DNA of 64,000 nucleotides. Origin: an uncultured Comamonas sp. Lineage in GTDB: Bacteria; Pseudomonadota; Gammaproteobacteria; Burkholderiales; Burkholderiaceae_C. Where the stretch lies: contig CAMZGS010000002.1 in assembly GCA_947306475.1 (NCBI GenBank), positions 124,001-188,000 on the forward strand, read 5' to 3'. This document shows, in pieces, positions 17,383 to 26,320 of the stretch; position 1 is the stretch's first letter; every line of letters begins with the position of its first letter. Below the pieces are notes generated by a model that saw only the letters and a list, made by a program, of their open reading frames with translations, did no database searches and was not told the origin of the DNA. The translations under genes and the position numbers were made by a program.

Positions 17383-19098
17383 ATGCTGAAAACAAGTACA
17401 GATCAGCGGGGGCTGCTCGCAAATATGAATGTCATCGCCCAGGCCCCCGGCGGCGTGGCACGCCTGCGTGAGCTGATTTTGACGCTGGCGGTGCAGGGCA
17501 AGCTGGTGCCGCAGGACCCCGGCGATGAACCGGCCAGTGAACTGCTGAAAAAGATTCGGGCAGAAAAAGACCGCTTGATTGCAGAAGGGAAAATCAAAAA
17601 GGAAAAACCACTGCCGGAAATTACCGAAGAAGAGAAGCCATTTGAATTGCCGGTGGGGTGGGAGTGGGTACGTATTCCCGAAGTTACATATAGTTTGGGA
17701 CAAGGAGAGCCATCGGAAGTTTTTACATACATTGATGTTGCGTCGATTGATAACTTAAAAGGCGTTTTAAATTCCGATCTAAAAATACTCGATGCTGCTG
17801 ATGCTCCATCTCGTGCGCGTAAATGTGTAAAGCGCGGGACTGTTATTTACTCAACAGTAAGACCTTACTTGAAGAATATCGCGGTATTGGAAGACGATAT
17901 TAGCCCGCCTCCGATCGCAAGTACTGCATTCGCAGTCATGCATCCATTTGATGGAGTCATTTCTAAATATTTGCTCCATTATTTTCGTAGTCAAATATTT
18001 ACAGATTATGTGAATAGCAAGTCAATCGGGGTGGCATATCCGGCCATCAATGATGCTAATTTTTTTCAGGGTGTTATTCCACTTCCTCCTTCGTATGAAC
18101 AATCCCGCATCGTTGCCCGCGTCGAAGCACTGATGCGCCTGTGCGATGCGCTGGAGGAAAAAGGCCGCTTGGAACACACCCAGCACCAGCAACTGCTGCA
18201 AGCCATGCTGGACAGCCTCACCCAAACCACCGACGCCCACGAACTGGCACGCCACTGGCAGCGGCTGGCGCAGCACTTTGACCTGCTGATCGACCGCCCC
18301 GAAGCCGTGGACGCGCTGGAGCAAACCATCCTGCAACTGGCCGTGCGCGGCCTGCTGGTGCCGCAAGACCCCAGCGATGAACCGGCGAGTGAATTGCTCA
18401 AAAAGATTCGGGTGGAAAAGGATAGGTTAATTGCAGAGGGGAAGATTAAGAAAGATAAGCCGCTGCCTGAAGTTTCTGATGATGAAAAGCTATTTGAGTT
18501 ACCCAATTCTTGGGAATGGGTGCCTGTTGATCATTTAGCTATCGTTGGAACTGGAACAACACCATCACGTGATAATGCAAAATATTTTGTAAACGGGGAT
18601 ATTCCTTGGGTCACTAGTGGTGAGACAGGCAATCCGTTTATTTTAAAAACAGAGCAATTCGTTACTGAATATGCGCTTAAGCAAACAAGTCTAAATATCT
18701 ACCCGGTCGGGACATTGATTGTTGCGATGTATGGGCAAGGTAAAACTCGTGGACAAGTTGCAGAGTTAAAGATAGCCGCCACTACTAACCAAGCCTGCGC
18801 AGCTATTTGTTTGATTAATAATTCTGATTATCACCGTGCTTTTATCAAACTGGTTTTTGAGAAAAGCTATGAAGAAATTCGCGAACAGTCGGCGGGTGGG
18901 GCGCAGCCCAATTTGAATGTAGGCAAAGTCAAAGCAACAGCTATTCCACTCCCCCCACTCGCCGAACAATCCCGCATCGTCGCCCGCGTCACCGAACTGC
19001 GCGCCCTGTGCCAGCAGTTGCGCGAAAAGCTCACCCAGGCACGCACCACCCAGACCCAGTTGGCGCAGGCGTGGGTGGAGCAGGTGGCGACCATTTAA
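17383..19098 (+). CDS. hsdS: Type I specificity subunit (HsdS) with two AT-rich target-recognition domains
   Basis: This 571-residue specificity subunit sets the recognition sequence. The protein is two homologous halves. The conserved segment LVPQDPGDEPASELLKKIR... (residues 41-96) recurs almost unchanged at 325-380, and each half ends with an EQSRIVARV helix (about 239-247 and near 525). Target-recognition domains occupy about 100-235 and 381-520. The DNA encoding them (about 17680-18085 and 18520-18930) is visibly richer in A/T than the flanking repeats. This is the usual sign of domain exchange by recombination between conserved arms. Both halves appear intact. Confidence 0.94.
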   Translation: MLKTSTDQRGLLANMNVIAQAPGGVARLRELILTLAVQGKLVPQDPGDEPASELLKKIRAEKDRLIAEGKIKKEKPLPEITEEEKPFELPVGWEWVRIPEVTYSLGQGEPSEVFTYIDVASIDNLKGVLNSDLKILDAADAPSRARKCVKRGTVIYSTVRPYLKNIAVLEDDISPPPIASTAFAVMHPFDGVISKYLLHYFRSQIFTDYVNSKSIGVAYPAINDANFFQGVIPLPPSYEQSRIVARVEALMRLCDALEEKGRLEHTQHQQLLQAMLDSLTQTTDAHELARHWQRLAQHFDLLIDRPEAVDALEQTILQLAVRGLLVPQDPSDEPASELLKKIRVEKDRLIAEGKIKKDKPLPEVSDDEKLFELPNSWEWVPVDHLAIVGTGTTPSRDNAKYFVNGDIPWVTSGETGNPFILKTEQFVTEYALKQTSLNIYPVGTLIVAMYGQGKTRGQVAELKIAATTNQACAAICLINNSDYHRAFIKLVFEKSYEEIREQSAGGAQPNLNVGKVKATAIPLPPLAEQSRIVARVTELRALCQQLREKLTQARTTQTQLAQAWVEQVATI

Positions 19099-19176
19099 CT
19101 TGCTTACATTCAAAAGTGAGCAAGACCGGTGCCTTGGTGCTGATCGTGTCTTGTCATGCGTAAAAGGAGTGCAGCA

Positions 19177-19350
19177 ATGAGTGGACAAGAACTGTGCCCT
19201 CTGTGCGGTGAGGGGCATGTCACCGCCTCGGTTCAGATGCTGGAGTACGAGTACAAGGGTCAAAAAACGCAGCTGCCATCGCACTATCGTCAGTGCGATG
19301 TGTGTACTTCGGACTTTGCCGGTATGGCTGAGTACAAGCCCTGGGCCTAG
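19177..19350 (+). CDS. Short MqsA/YgiT-like zinc-finger protein, apparently truncated
   Basis: This 57-residue protein has the zinc-ribbon pattern CPLCGEGH..CDVC and the intervening EYEYKGQ..LPSHYRQ seen in the N-terminal half of MqsA/YgiT-type antitoxins. The C-terminal helix-turn-helix that normally binds DNA is absent: the frame stops after AEYKPWA. No continuation was recognised in the other frames downstream. AAGGAG gives a strong ribosome site for the ATG at 19177. It lies 78 bases after hsdS on the same strand. No partner toxin (MqsR) is present. It could be a decayed antitoxin or a free-standing zinc-finger protein. Confidence 0.6.
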   Translation: MSGQELCPLCGEGHVTASVQMLEYEYKGQKTQLPSHYRQCDVCTSDFAGMAEYKPWA

Positions 19351-19469
19351 AGCCGCGAGGCCTGCCGCTGGGGGTGGAGCACCGCTAACGCCCAAAGAAA
19401 AACCCCAAACAGCTGGCGCAAGCGCATCGCTGAAGGGGGCCGTGTTGGGTGGGTTGCCGAGCTAGCCCA

Positions 19470-22400
19470 TCACCCCAGCTTGCGCACCCTTACCGGCAGG
19501 CCCTGGCGCACCACGCCGCCGGAGACCCAGTCGATCCAGACGTTGTCCCGGGCGGGGCGCGTGGGGTCGGCAAAGCCCAGGCGGTTCAGGTTCACGCCAT
19601 TGCCATGCTGCGGGTTGGCGTGGGTGGGCTGGCCATCAATCATGTGCGCCACGGTGCCCAGTTGCCTGTGGCCATAGCCGTGCTCGATGGCAAGCGCGCC
19701 TGGGGCAATGCCGCTGCGTACCAGCGCCACGCCCTGAATCTTCGCGCCGGGTGTGCTGACCTCGATGCGGTCGCCATTGGCAATGCCCAGTTTTTTGGCG
19801 TCCTCCACATTCAGGCTGATGGGGTTGTGCGGGTGCACCTGGCGCAGGCGCGGCGCAGCAATCGACATGGAGCTCATCAGGTTGGACTTGTACGAGCTCA
19901 TGGTCAGCGGCCAGTCCTTCTCGGGGAAATGCTCGCGCATGCTGGAGCCATCGGCAAAGCGGGTGGGGTACCAGGTGGGGCAGCCGCTGTAGCGTTCGCC
20001 AGTCATGGAGTGGCGCATCCTGGCCAGTCCTTCGTTCCAGAGCTGCACCGGGAACTTGTGCGCCTGTTTGAGTTGATCGCCCTTCCACGCGTCTTCCACA
20101 CGGTCAAAACGGCCGCCGCGCGTCATCACCATGGCCACCCGGCGCACTTCCTCGGGCTTGAGGCGTTTTTCCAGCTCGGGCATCCAGCGGGTCAGGCCGG
20201 TGAGGGCGATGTCGTCGTCGCTGGCTTCCGGCACGGGCCTGCCCGCCTGGTAGGCGATGTTGCACATGCCGCGCAGGTAGAAGTCTTCGGGCGTTTCCAG
20301 GTCCAGCGGCTCGCCATCCTTGGTGGACATGGCGTTCTTGCCAAAGCCGGGCAGCTGCAGCGCCTTGGCCAGCGCAAAGATGAAGGTTTCAAAGCTCACG
20401 GGGCGGCCATCGGCGGTCTTGGCTGTGGCAGCCTCCACTGTGGGCCAGCGCACCGTGCTGCTCTTGGCCACCACGTCGGCCCAGGGGGCACCAATGCCCC
20501 AGCTTTCGTAGGTGATGGTGTCGGGCACGATGTAGTCGGCCAGTGCCGAGGTCTCGTTGATGAACGGATCGACCGAGATGAACAGCGGCAGCTTCTTCGG
20601 GTCCTTGATGGCCTCTGCCAGCGTGTTTTCAAACCCGCAGATCGCATACACGGGGTTGCTCATGTGGTTGATCCACGCCTTCACGGGGTAGGGGTAGCCC
20701 AGCAGGCCGGCGGCCAGCATCTCGCTGCTCATGTTGCCGGGGGCGGGGTACCAGGGCGCCTTGGCGGGGTAGGGGTTCTCTCCGGCTTCCTTCTTGCGCT
20801 TGAACTCGCTGGTCTTTTCGTAGGGAAAGCGCGTGCGCGACAGGGCCACGCCGCTGGCCTTGACCGCGCCCGGGAACTGGGCAAAGTTGTAGCGCGGGCC
20901 GGGGCCAAAGGGGCCGAACGGGCCGGCATCCATCACCCAGCCGCCCTTGACGTTCAGATTGCCAATCAGGTTGTTGAGCATGGCAATCGCATAGGCGGTG
21001 TAAAAGCCCGAACCGTTCATGGTGCCGCCGTGCGAGTTGGCCACGGCCTGCTTGCCATGGCTGGTGAATTCGCGCGCCAGGGCTTCGATCTCTGCCACGG
21101 GCACGCCGCAGATATCGGAATACTCCTGCAGCGTCATCTGCTGGGCGGCTTCGCGCAGCTTGGCCATGGAAGTGCTCACAGGCAGCTCCACCTTGGTCGC
21201 TGGTGCATCGCCCTGTGCGGGCACCTGCACCTTCACGGGCAGGCCCTGCACCCACAGGTTGGCAGGCTGTGCGCTGGTGTGCGGGGCCAGTGTGCCATCG
21301 GGCAGTTGCACCACGTACACATCCTGGGCTGGGGTTTTGTCATCCACCGGCGCAGGCATGGGCCAGCCCAGGTCGGCGCCGCGCAGGAACTGGCCGTAGC
21401 GCGGGTGCCTGGGGTCATCGATCAGCAGGTGGGTGGCGTTGCTCCACGAGGCTTCGCCTGCGGCTGCCATGGCGGCCGGGCCGGGCTGGCTCAGGTAGCG
21501 GGCGTCATAGCGTTCGTTGTCGATGATCCAGCGGATCATGCCCATGACCAGGGCCAGGTCGGTGGCGGGCTTGATGGGCAGCCAGCGGTTGTTGTCGCCC
21601 GCAGCATGGCTGGACGACATGGGCAGCACGGGCGAGACCACCACGTACTGGTAGGTCTGCTCATCGCGCGAGCGTGCCGCTGCCAGCTCGCGGCCCTGGC
21701 GCTGGAAGGGGTTGCCCGACTGGGCGGGTGCCGTGCCGATGAACAGGCCAAAGCGCGAGTGCTTCCAGTCCGGCTTGCCGTGTGGCAAACCTGCCAGATC
21801 GCCCAGCGCTGCGCCGGTGCCCACGCGGTAGCTCTGGCCGCAGTAGGAGCCATGGTTGGCCACGTTCACCGTGCCAAAGGCCTGGCGGGCAAAGCGGTTG
21901 ATCAGCGGGGTGCGGCCTTCGTTGGCGGAGTCGGTCATCAGCAGCTGGTTGGACCGGGGGCCGTACTCGGGGTTGTCTGGGTCGATCAGCGTGTGCACAT
22001 CGCGGATGGCGCGCAGGCCATCGACATGGCCTTCGCCAAACAGGTCGCCACCTTCGGTGATTTCCCGGACCAGCTGCTCCAGCGAAATGCTCTGCCACTG
22101 GCCCGAACCGCGTGGACCCACGCGCTTGAGTGGCGTCAGTACACGGTGCGGGGCCTTCTGGTGGGCCAGCATGGCCGAGCCGCGCGCGCAGCTGGTGGCG
22201 CGGCCTTCCAGGCCGTTGTCGCCGCCCAGCATGGCATAGACCTCGCGCACCGGCGTTTCCATGGGGGCGGGGTTGGTGGTGGCCAGCGGGTGGTAGGGGT
22301 TGCCGGCGATGCGGATGATTTCGTTCTTCTCGGTGTCGATGCGCACGCGCACGCCGCACTGCGTCCAGCAGCCCAGGCAGCTGCTGGGGCTGACGACCTG

Positions 22401-22658
22401 GCCCGGCTGGGTCGTCAGTTGCCCGGTGACGGGGTCGATGCGAAATTCGGGCGTGAGCGAGTTGCCGCGCGTGGCGCTGGCAGTGCTCACCCCGGAGCTG
22501 CCGCTGAGCAGCCCTTTGGCGCCTTTGGCCACCACTTCGCCATAGCCAGCGGCAAAGGCGGTCAGGCCACCGGCAATGGCGCCACCGCGCAGCAGCGCGC
22601 GGCGGCGGCTGGGTTGTTCGGGGGGCTGTTGGGGGGAGGAGGGGGTCTTCTCGGACAT
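19470..22658 (-). CDS. ttrA: Tetrathionate reductase-like molybdopterin catalytic subunit (TtrA)
   Basis: This 1062-residue periplasmic DMSO-reductase-family subunit has a Tat signal (SRRRALLRGG, residues 17-26). An N-terminal [4Fe-4S] region begins SCLGCWTQCGV. A probable molybdenum-ligand cysteine lies in GSYCGQS, and the C-terminal molybdopterin-dinucleotide-binding domain carries HPHNPISLNVEDAKKLG. Length and gene order ttrB-ttrC-ttrA match tetrathionate reductase. Other family members (polysulfide, thiosulfate or arsenate reductases) cannot be excluded from motifs alone. It would use quinol electrons to reduce a sulfur oxyanion under low oxygen. Confidence 0.8.
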   Translation of the reverse strand: MSEKTPSSPQQPPEQPSRRRALLRGGAIAGGLTAFAAGYGEVVAKGAKGLLSGSSGVSTASATRGNSLTPEFRIDPVTGQLTTQPGQVVSPSSCLGCWTQCGVRVRIDTEKNEIIRIAGNPYHPLATTNPAPMETPVREVYAMLGGDNGLEGRATSCARGSAMLAHQKAPHRVLTPLKRVGPRGSGQWQSISLEQLVREITEGGDLFGEGHVDGLRAIRDVHTLIDPDNPEYGPRSNQLLMTDSANEGRTPLINRFARQAFGTVNVANHGSYCGQSYRVGTGAALGDLAGLPHGKPDWKHSRFGLFIGTAPAQSGNPFQRQGRELAAARSRDEQTYQYVVVSPVLPMSSSHAAGDNNRWLPIKPATDLALVMGMIRWIIDNERYDARYLSQPGPAAMAAAGEASWSNATHLLIDDPRHPRYGQFLRGADLGWPMPAPVDDKTPAQDVYVVQLPDGTLAPHTSAQPANLWVQGLPVKVQVPAQGDAPATKVELPVSTSMAKLREAAQQMTLQEYSDICGVPVAEIEALAREFTSHGKQAVANSHGGTMNGSGFYTAYAIAMLNNLIGNLNVKGGWVMDAGPFGPFGPGPRYNFAQFPGAVKASGVALSRTRFPYEKTSEFKRKKEAGENPYPAKAPWYPAPGNMSSEMLAAGLLGYPYPVKAWINHMSNPVYAICGFENTLAEAIKDPKKLPLFISVDPFINETSALADYIVPDTITYESWGIGAPWADVVAKSSTVRWPTVEAATAKTADGRPVSFETFIFALAKALQLPGFGKNAMSTKDGEPLDLETPEDFYLRGMCNIAYQAGRPVPEASDDDIALTGLTRWMPELEKRLKPEEVRRVAMVMTRGGRFDRVEDAWKGDQLKQAHKFPVQLWNEGLARMRHSMTGERYSGCPTWYPTRFADGSSMREHFPEKDWPLTMSSYKSNLMSSMSIAAPRLRQVHPHNPISLNVEDAKKLGIANGDRIEVSTPGAKIQGVALVRSGIAPGALAIEHGYGHRQLGTVAHMIDGQPTHANPQHGNGVNLNRLGFADPTRPARDNVWIDWVSGGVVRQGLPVRVRKLG

Positions 22659-22681
22659 AAGGACCTCTTTCTGGCGCAGGC

Positions 22682-22725
22682 AGTTTTGATAGCTGCCGGC
22701 GCCCGTCTGTATTGGGTTTTACGGT
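22682..22725. repeat. Intercistronic repeat fragment, copy R4
   Basis: TTTTGATAGCTGCCGGCGCC followed by a TTTTACGGTGTCTTT stretch matches one arm of the repeat family. It lies between ttrC and ttrA; no complete palindrome remains. Confidence 0.4.
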
Positions 22726-22741
22726 GTCTTTATCTGAAAAA

Positions 22742-23785
22742 TCAGGCGGCCTGGGCAGGCTGGCTGCGGGTGGGGAACAGCTCCAGGGCCCAGCTGACCA
22801 GGGCCACCAGGGCCACCACCAGGCCGGCCACGCCCAACATGCCCAGCAGGCCATCGCTGCCCAGGGGCATGTGGTACAGGTACAGGCCCGCGCCAAACTT
22901 GGGCACACCCTGCACGCTCATGAACAAGGCCCAGCGGAAGGCCCAGGCGCTGCCCATCAGCAGCAGGCCCAGCACCAGGGTGAAGCCCTTGGCCTGCAGG
23001 CGCTGGCGCCCGCGCAGCAGCGCGGCTAGCACCACCACGCCGCCCAGGGCCGAGAGCACCATGCCCCAGCGCCACACGGGAAAGCGCTGCCACAGGCGCA
23101 CAGCCGCTTCAAACGAGGGGGAGTGCCCAACCAGGCCCACCAGCACCCAGGACACGGCGGCAAACACCAGCATGCCCGCCAGCCCCAGGCCCAGCGCGCG
23201 CAGGGTTTGCAGGGCCAGGGCATCGGGGCGCAGGTGCGTGGGCAAAAAGCGCTGCAGCACGAACATGGCCCCCACGGTGGCCAGCCAGCCGGTCAGCGCC
23301 AGGTTGATCGGCACCCACAGCGTGTGCCACAGCGGGCGGGAGCGCACCGCCATCACTTCGGCGCCGGTGTAGGTGGTGATCGACAGGGCAGAGAGGATCA
23401 GCAGCGGCGCCAGCAGGCGCATCCAGCCGGTCTTGCCCAGCCACCAGGCGGCAATGAAGGCCACGCTCAGGCCGACAAACGCGGGCAGCAGCAGCGCGCC
23501 CAGCGACATCCACGACCAGGGCGTGAAGTGCGCGTAAAAGTGCCAGAAGCGCGCGGGCTGGTGCAGGTCGGCCAGCAGGGACACCGGCGCGGCAATCACT
23601 GCCACTGCCAGGGTGAACAGGGCGGTGGGCAGCAGTTGCCGGCGCTGGCTGCACGCCGGAGCAAAGGTGCACACAGCGGCCAGCAGGGCGGCGCCGGTGG
23701 CAATGCCGGCCAGAAAGAAATACTGCACGGCCCAGGGCAGCCAGGCCGCTTCGTAGGCGGGGGTGAGAAGTTCAATGATCTGCAT
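22742..23785 (-). CDS. ttrC: NrfD/TtrC-type integral membrane quinol-oxidising subunit
   Basis: This 347-residue polytopic protein has about nine hydrophobic helices and belongs to the NrfD/PsrC family. The N-terminal segment YFFLAGIATGAALL and the helix with HFYAHFTPWSWMSLG are typical. It anchors the TtrA-TtrB complex and takes electrons from menaquinol or ubiquinol. AAGGAGG precedes the ATG at 23785; the longer frame to 23851 overlaps ttrB and lacks support. It sits 13 bases after ttrB, so translation is probably coupled. Confidence 0.88.
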   Translation of the reverse strand: MQIIELLTPAYEAAWLPWAVQYFFLAGIATGAALLAAVCTFAPACSQRRQLLPTALFTLAVAVIAAPVSLLADLHQPARFWHFYAHFTPWSWMSLGALLLPAFVGLSVAFIAAWWLGKTGWMRLLAPLLILSALSITTYTGAEVMAVRSRPLWHTLWVPINLALTGWLATVGAMFVLQRFLPTHLRPDALALQTLRALGLGLAGMLVFAAVSWVLVGLVGHSPSFEAAVRLWQRFPVWRWGMVLSALGGVVVLAALLRGRQRLQAKGFTLVLGLLLMGSAWAFRWALFMSVQGVPKFGAGLYLYHMPLGSDGLLGMLGVAGLVVALVALVSWALELFPTRSQPAQAA

Positions 23786-23798
23786 GGTGCTGCCTCCT

Positions 23799-24599
23799 TC
23801 AATGCTCGGCCACCAGGCGCACGCTGGCCTGGCCATCGACGCCGTTGACAAACTCTTCGGGCAGGCCGATGTAGAACACGCGCGGCTCGGTCTGCATGCC
23901 GGGCTTGAGCACTTGCAGCTGCTCCTTGTGCGCTTGCATGCGGCGCTGGATTTCGCTGTCGGGGTCGTTCAGGTCGCCAATCACGCGCGCGCCGCCGACG
24001 CAGCTTTCCACGCAGGCGGGCAGCAGGCCGGCTTCCAGGCGGTGTTCGCAGAAGGTGCACTTGTCGGCGGTCTGCGTCTCGTGGTTGATGAAGCGCGCGT
24101 CGTAGGGGCAGGCCTGCACGCAGTAGCCGCAGCCCACGCAGCGCTCGTTATCGACCAGAACGATGCCGTCCTCACGCTGGAAGGTGGCCTGCACCGGGCA
24201 GACGGGCACGCAGGGCGGTGCCTCGCAGTGGTTGCACAGCCGCGGCAGGCTGACCATGGCCGGGCTGCTGCCGGGGCGGTCGATTTCATATTGCAGTACC
24301 GTGGTGCGAAATTGCCCGATGGGCGGCTGGTTTTCCACCGAGCAACTCACCGTGCAGGCCTGGCAGCCAATGCATTTGCGAATATCGACCAGCATGCCAA
24401 AGCGCTTGCCCGCCATGCCGGGGCGGCGTGCCGGCTGGTGGGTGGGGTCGGGCAACATCGCGGCCTGGGCGCTGCCGGCCAGACCAAAACCGGTGGCCAT
24501 GGCCAGTAAATCCTGCAAAAAACCGCGTTTGCTGGGAGAGGGGGCGGCTGCTTCAGAAGGCAGGCCGGGCCGGGATGGGGTTAATGGTTTTTCAGACAT
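23799..24599 (-). CDS. ttrB: Four-cluster ferredoxin-like subunit (TtrB)
   Basis: This 266-residue electron-transfer subunit contains cysteine groups for four [4Fe-4S] clusters: CIGCQACTVSC, CNHCEAPPCVPVCP, CVGCGYCVQACP and CTFCEHRLEAGLLPACVESC. A Tat-like N-terminus with Lys-Arg (SKRGFLQD) precedes a hydrophobic stretch, consistent with export or co-export with TtrA. It relays electrons from the NrfD-type subunit to the molybdenum centre. It is the first gene of the operon; the AT-rich upstream region holds the promoter. Confidence 0.88.
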   Translation of the reverse strand: MSEKPLTPSRPGLPSEAAAPSPSKRGFLQDLLAMATGFGLAGSAQAAMLPDPTHQPARRPGMAGKRFGMLVDIRKCIGCQACTVSCSVENQPPIGQFRTTVLQYEIDRPGSSPAMVSLPRLCNHCEAPPCVPVCPVQATFQREDGIVLVDNERCVGCGYCVQACPYDARFINHETQTADKCTFCEHRLEAGLLPACVESCVGGARVIGDLNDPDSEIQRRMQAHKEQLQVLKPGMQTEPRVFYIGLPEEFVNGVDGQASVRLVAEH

Positions 24600-24832
24600 T
24601 GGAAAACTCCCTTGCTTAATGCTGGGTATTTTCCATTTTCCTGGATAACTTCCGATTAACCGAAGTCAATATTGTTGTGTATTATTAGGGTAATATTTTA
24701 ATGTATAAAATTTTTGATTTTATTTTCGAATGATTAAGGGAATATTAAAAACAGGATACAGGCCTGAATCCTGAGAAATTCACTGGGGCAAGGTGCGGCA
24801 ACCGGGGCGGCCCGGGTGGTGGAAATTGCAAC
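24600..24832 (-). promoter_or_regulatory. AT-rich promoter region of the ttr operon
   Basis: About 24640-24760 is strikingly A/T-rich compared with its surroundings. An imperfect dyad ACTTCCG-ATTAA-CCGAAGT lies at 24646-24664, and a TTGACT (-35-like, minus strand) overlaps it. This is likely where an activator and polymerase bind for ttrBCA. I saw no exact FNR site (TTGAT-N4-ATCAA). Confidence 0.45.
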
Positions 24833-24928
24833 TTTAATAGCTTGTAGCGCTTGTAATTCCGTTGTTTCAAGTAGAAAACTGCACGAAATCTTTGCCAATC
24901 AAGCGCTGGCAGCTTCTTTTTTGATAGG
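24833..24928. repeat. Repeat copy R5 overlapping the histidine kinase 3' end
   Basis: TAATAGCTTGTAGCGCTTG at the left and CAAGCGCTGGCAGCTTCTTTTTTGATAG at the right enclose degenerate inner arms (TTGTTTCAAG..GAAATCTTTG). Read on the minus strand, the right edge encodes the last residues (KKEAASA) and TGA stop of the kinase. Confidence 0.6.
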
Positions 24929-26311
24929 AAAGTGCAGTTGTGCCACCAGACCGCCTTCCGGTGCGCTGCTGAGCTGCAACTGGCCGCCTGCACTGTGCGC
25001 AATGCGCTGCACGACAGGCAGGCCCAGGCCGCTGCCGGGGCGGCTGTGGTCGTGGCGCCAGAAGCGCTGCAGCGCCTGGGTGCATTGCTCGGGTGTCAGG
25101 CCCGGGCCCTGGTCGTGCACGCTGATGTGCAGGGCATTGGCCTGCACCTGCAGGCGCAGTGCGATGGGCTGGCTGCCCTGGTGGTGCTGCATGGCGTTGT
25201 CCAGCAGGTTGCGCACGGCGCAGGTCAGCAGCTCGGGCGGCAGCGCCAGGCAGGTGCCGGGCGCCAGGGCGGGCAGTTCGGCGTGGATGGCGGGCGTGCC
25301 GGGGCTGGCGGCGTGCTGCACCTGGGCGATGGCCTGCTGCAGGGCCTGGGTGATGGCTGCGCCCTGACAGCGGCCGGTGCTGCCGCTTTCCACGCGCGCC
25401 AGCAGCAGCAGTTGTTCCAGCGTGGTGTGCAGCTGGTCGATGCCCTGGTGCGCGGCCTCCAGCGAATGCCGGGCGTCGTTGTGGGGGGCTCCTGAGGCTG
25501 TGCTGCTGCCCAGTTGCCCCAGTTGCAGCTGCGCCACCTGCACGTGGGTCTTGATGGCGGCCAGCGGGGTGCGCAGCTCGTGGGCGGCATCGGCGCTCCA
25601 GCGGCGTTCGTGCTCGATGGCGGCATTCATGCGCGCCAGCAGGTCGTTGAGGGTGTGTACCAGCGGCGCCAGCTCCTGAATGTCCTGCCCGGCGACGATG
25701 GGGCTGGGGTCGCGCGGTGGGCGCTGGGCCAGGGCCTGGCGCAGCCGTTGCAGGGGGCGCAGGCCCAGGTTCAGGCTCCACCAGGTCAGCGCCAGGCTGC
25801 CCAGCAGCATGAGCACGAAGGGCAGCAGCAGGGCAAAGGCCATGCTGCGCACCAGGTGCTCGCGCACGTCCAGGCGGTCGGCGGTGGTGATGCGCAGGCC
25901 CCCGGATTGCAGCACGTAGGTGCGCCAGGGTTTGCCGCCCTTGATGGCGTGGCCAAAACCCAGTTCGGCGGGGGGGCTGCTGAAGTCGGGGCTGCCGGCG
26001 GTGCGCGCCAGGGGCTGCAGCTCGATCTCGCCGCGCACCAGGCTGACTTCGCAGGCCACGCCATCGCGCGCGATGACGGAGAGCCAGTTCGGCGCCGGCA
26101 CGGCAGCGGGGGCTGGCGGGTGTGCCGGGTGCGCCAGCTGGCTGGCAATGCCGGCCACCATCTGGGTGGAGGCAATCAGGCGGTTGTCCAGCATCAGCAG
26201 CAGCTCGTGGCGCAGGCTGGTGAACATCCAGGCGGCGGCGCTGCCCCACAGCAGGCAGGCGCCAGCGCTCAGCAGCAGCAACAGGCGCAGGCGCAGGCTT
26301 TTTTGCTTCAT
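24899..26311 (-). CDS. Sensor histidine kinase, QseC-type
   Basis: This 470-residue inner-membrane kinase has transmembrane helices at about 11-32 and 155-178 flanking a periplasmic sensor region of about 120 residues. A HAMP-like linker follows, then the H-box SADAAHELRTPLA (phosphorylated His244), the N-box NLLDNAMQHH, and the G-boxes DQGPGL and GSGLGLPVVQR. The architecture and response regulator type match QseC/TctE-like kinases. Its C-terminal KKEAASA and stop lie within repeat R5. It pairs with the response regulator 9 bases upstream. The signal is unknown. Confidence 0.92.
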   Translation of the reverse strand: MKQKSLRLRLLLLLSAGACLLWGSAAAWMFTSLRHELLLMLDNRLIASTQMVAGIASQLAHPAHPPAPAAVPAPNWLSVIARDGVACEVSLVRGEIELQPLARTAGSPDFSSPPAELGFGHAIKGGKPWRTYVLQSGGLRITTADRLDVREHLVRSMAFALLLPFVLMLLGSLALTWWSLNLGLRPLQRLRQALAQRPPRDPSPIVAGQDIQELAPLVHTLNDLLARMNAAIEHERRWSADAAHELRTPLAAIKTHVQVAQLQLGQLGSSTASGAPHNDARHSLEAAHQGIDQLHTTLEQLLLLARVESGSTGRCQGAAITQALQQAIAQVQHAASPGTPAIHAELPALAPGTCLALPPELLTCAVRNLLDNAMQHHQGSQPIALRLQVQANALHISVHDQGPGLTPEQCTQALQRFWRHDHSRPGSGLGLPVVQRIAHSAGGQLQLSSAPEGGLVAQLHFPIKKEAASA

Positions 26312-26320
26312 GGCGAGGCC

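Noticed and set aside
19449-23372. Very long plus-strand open frame (about 1300 codons) across the ttr operon
   Set aside because: It is antisense to ttrA and ttrC, is rich in Gly/His/Ala/Arg as expected for a shadow of GC-rich coding, and has no domains.
24600-24832. Possible FNR site in the ttr promoter
   Set aside because: TTGATTTTATTTTCGAATGATTAA contains half-site-like parts, but spacing and symmetry do not match TTGAT-N4-ATCAA.
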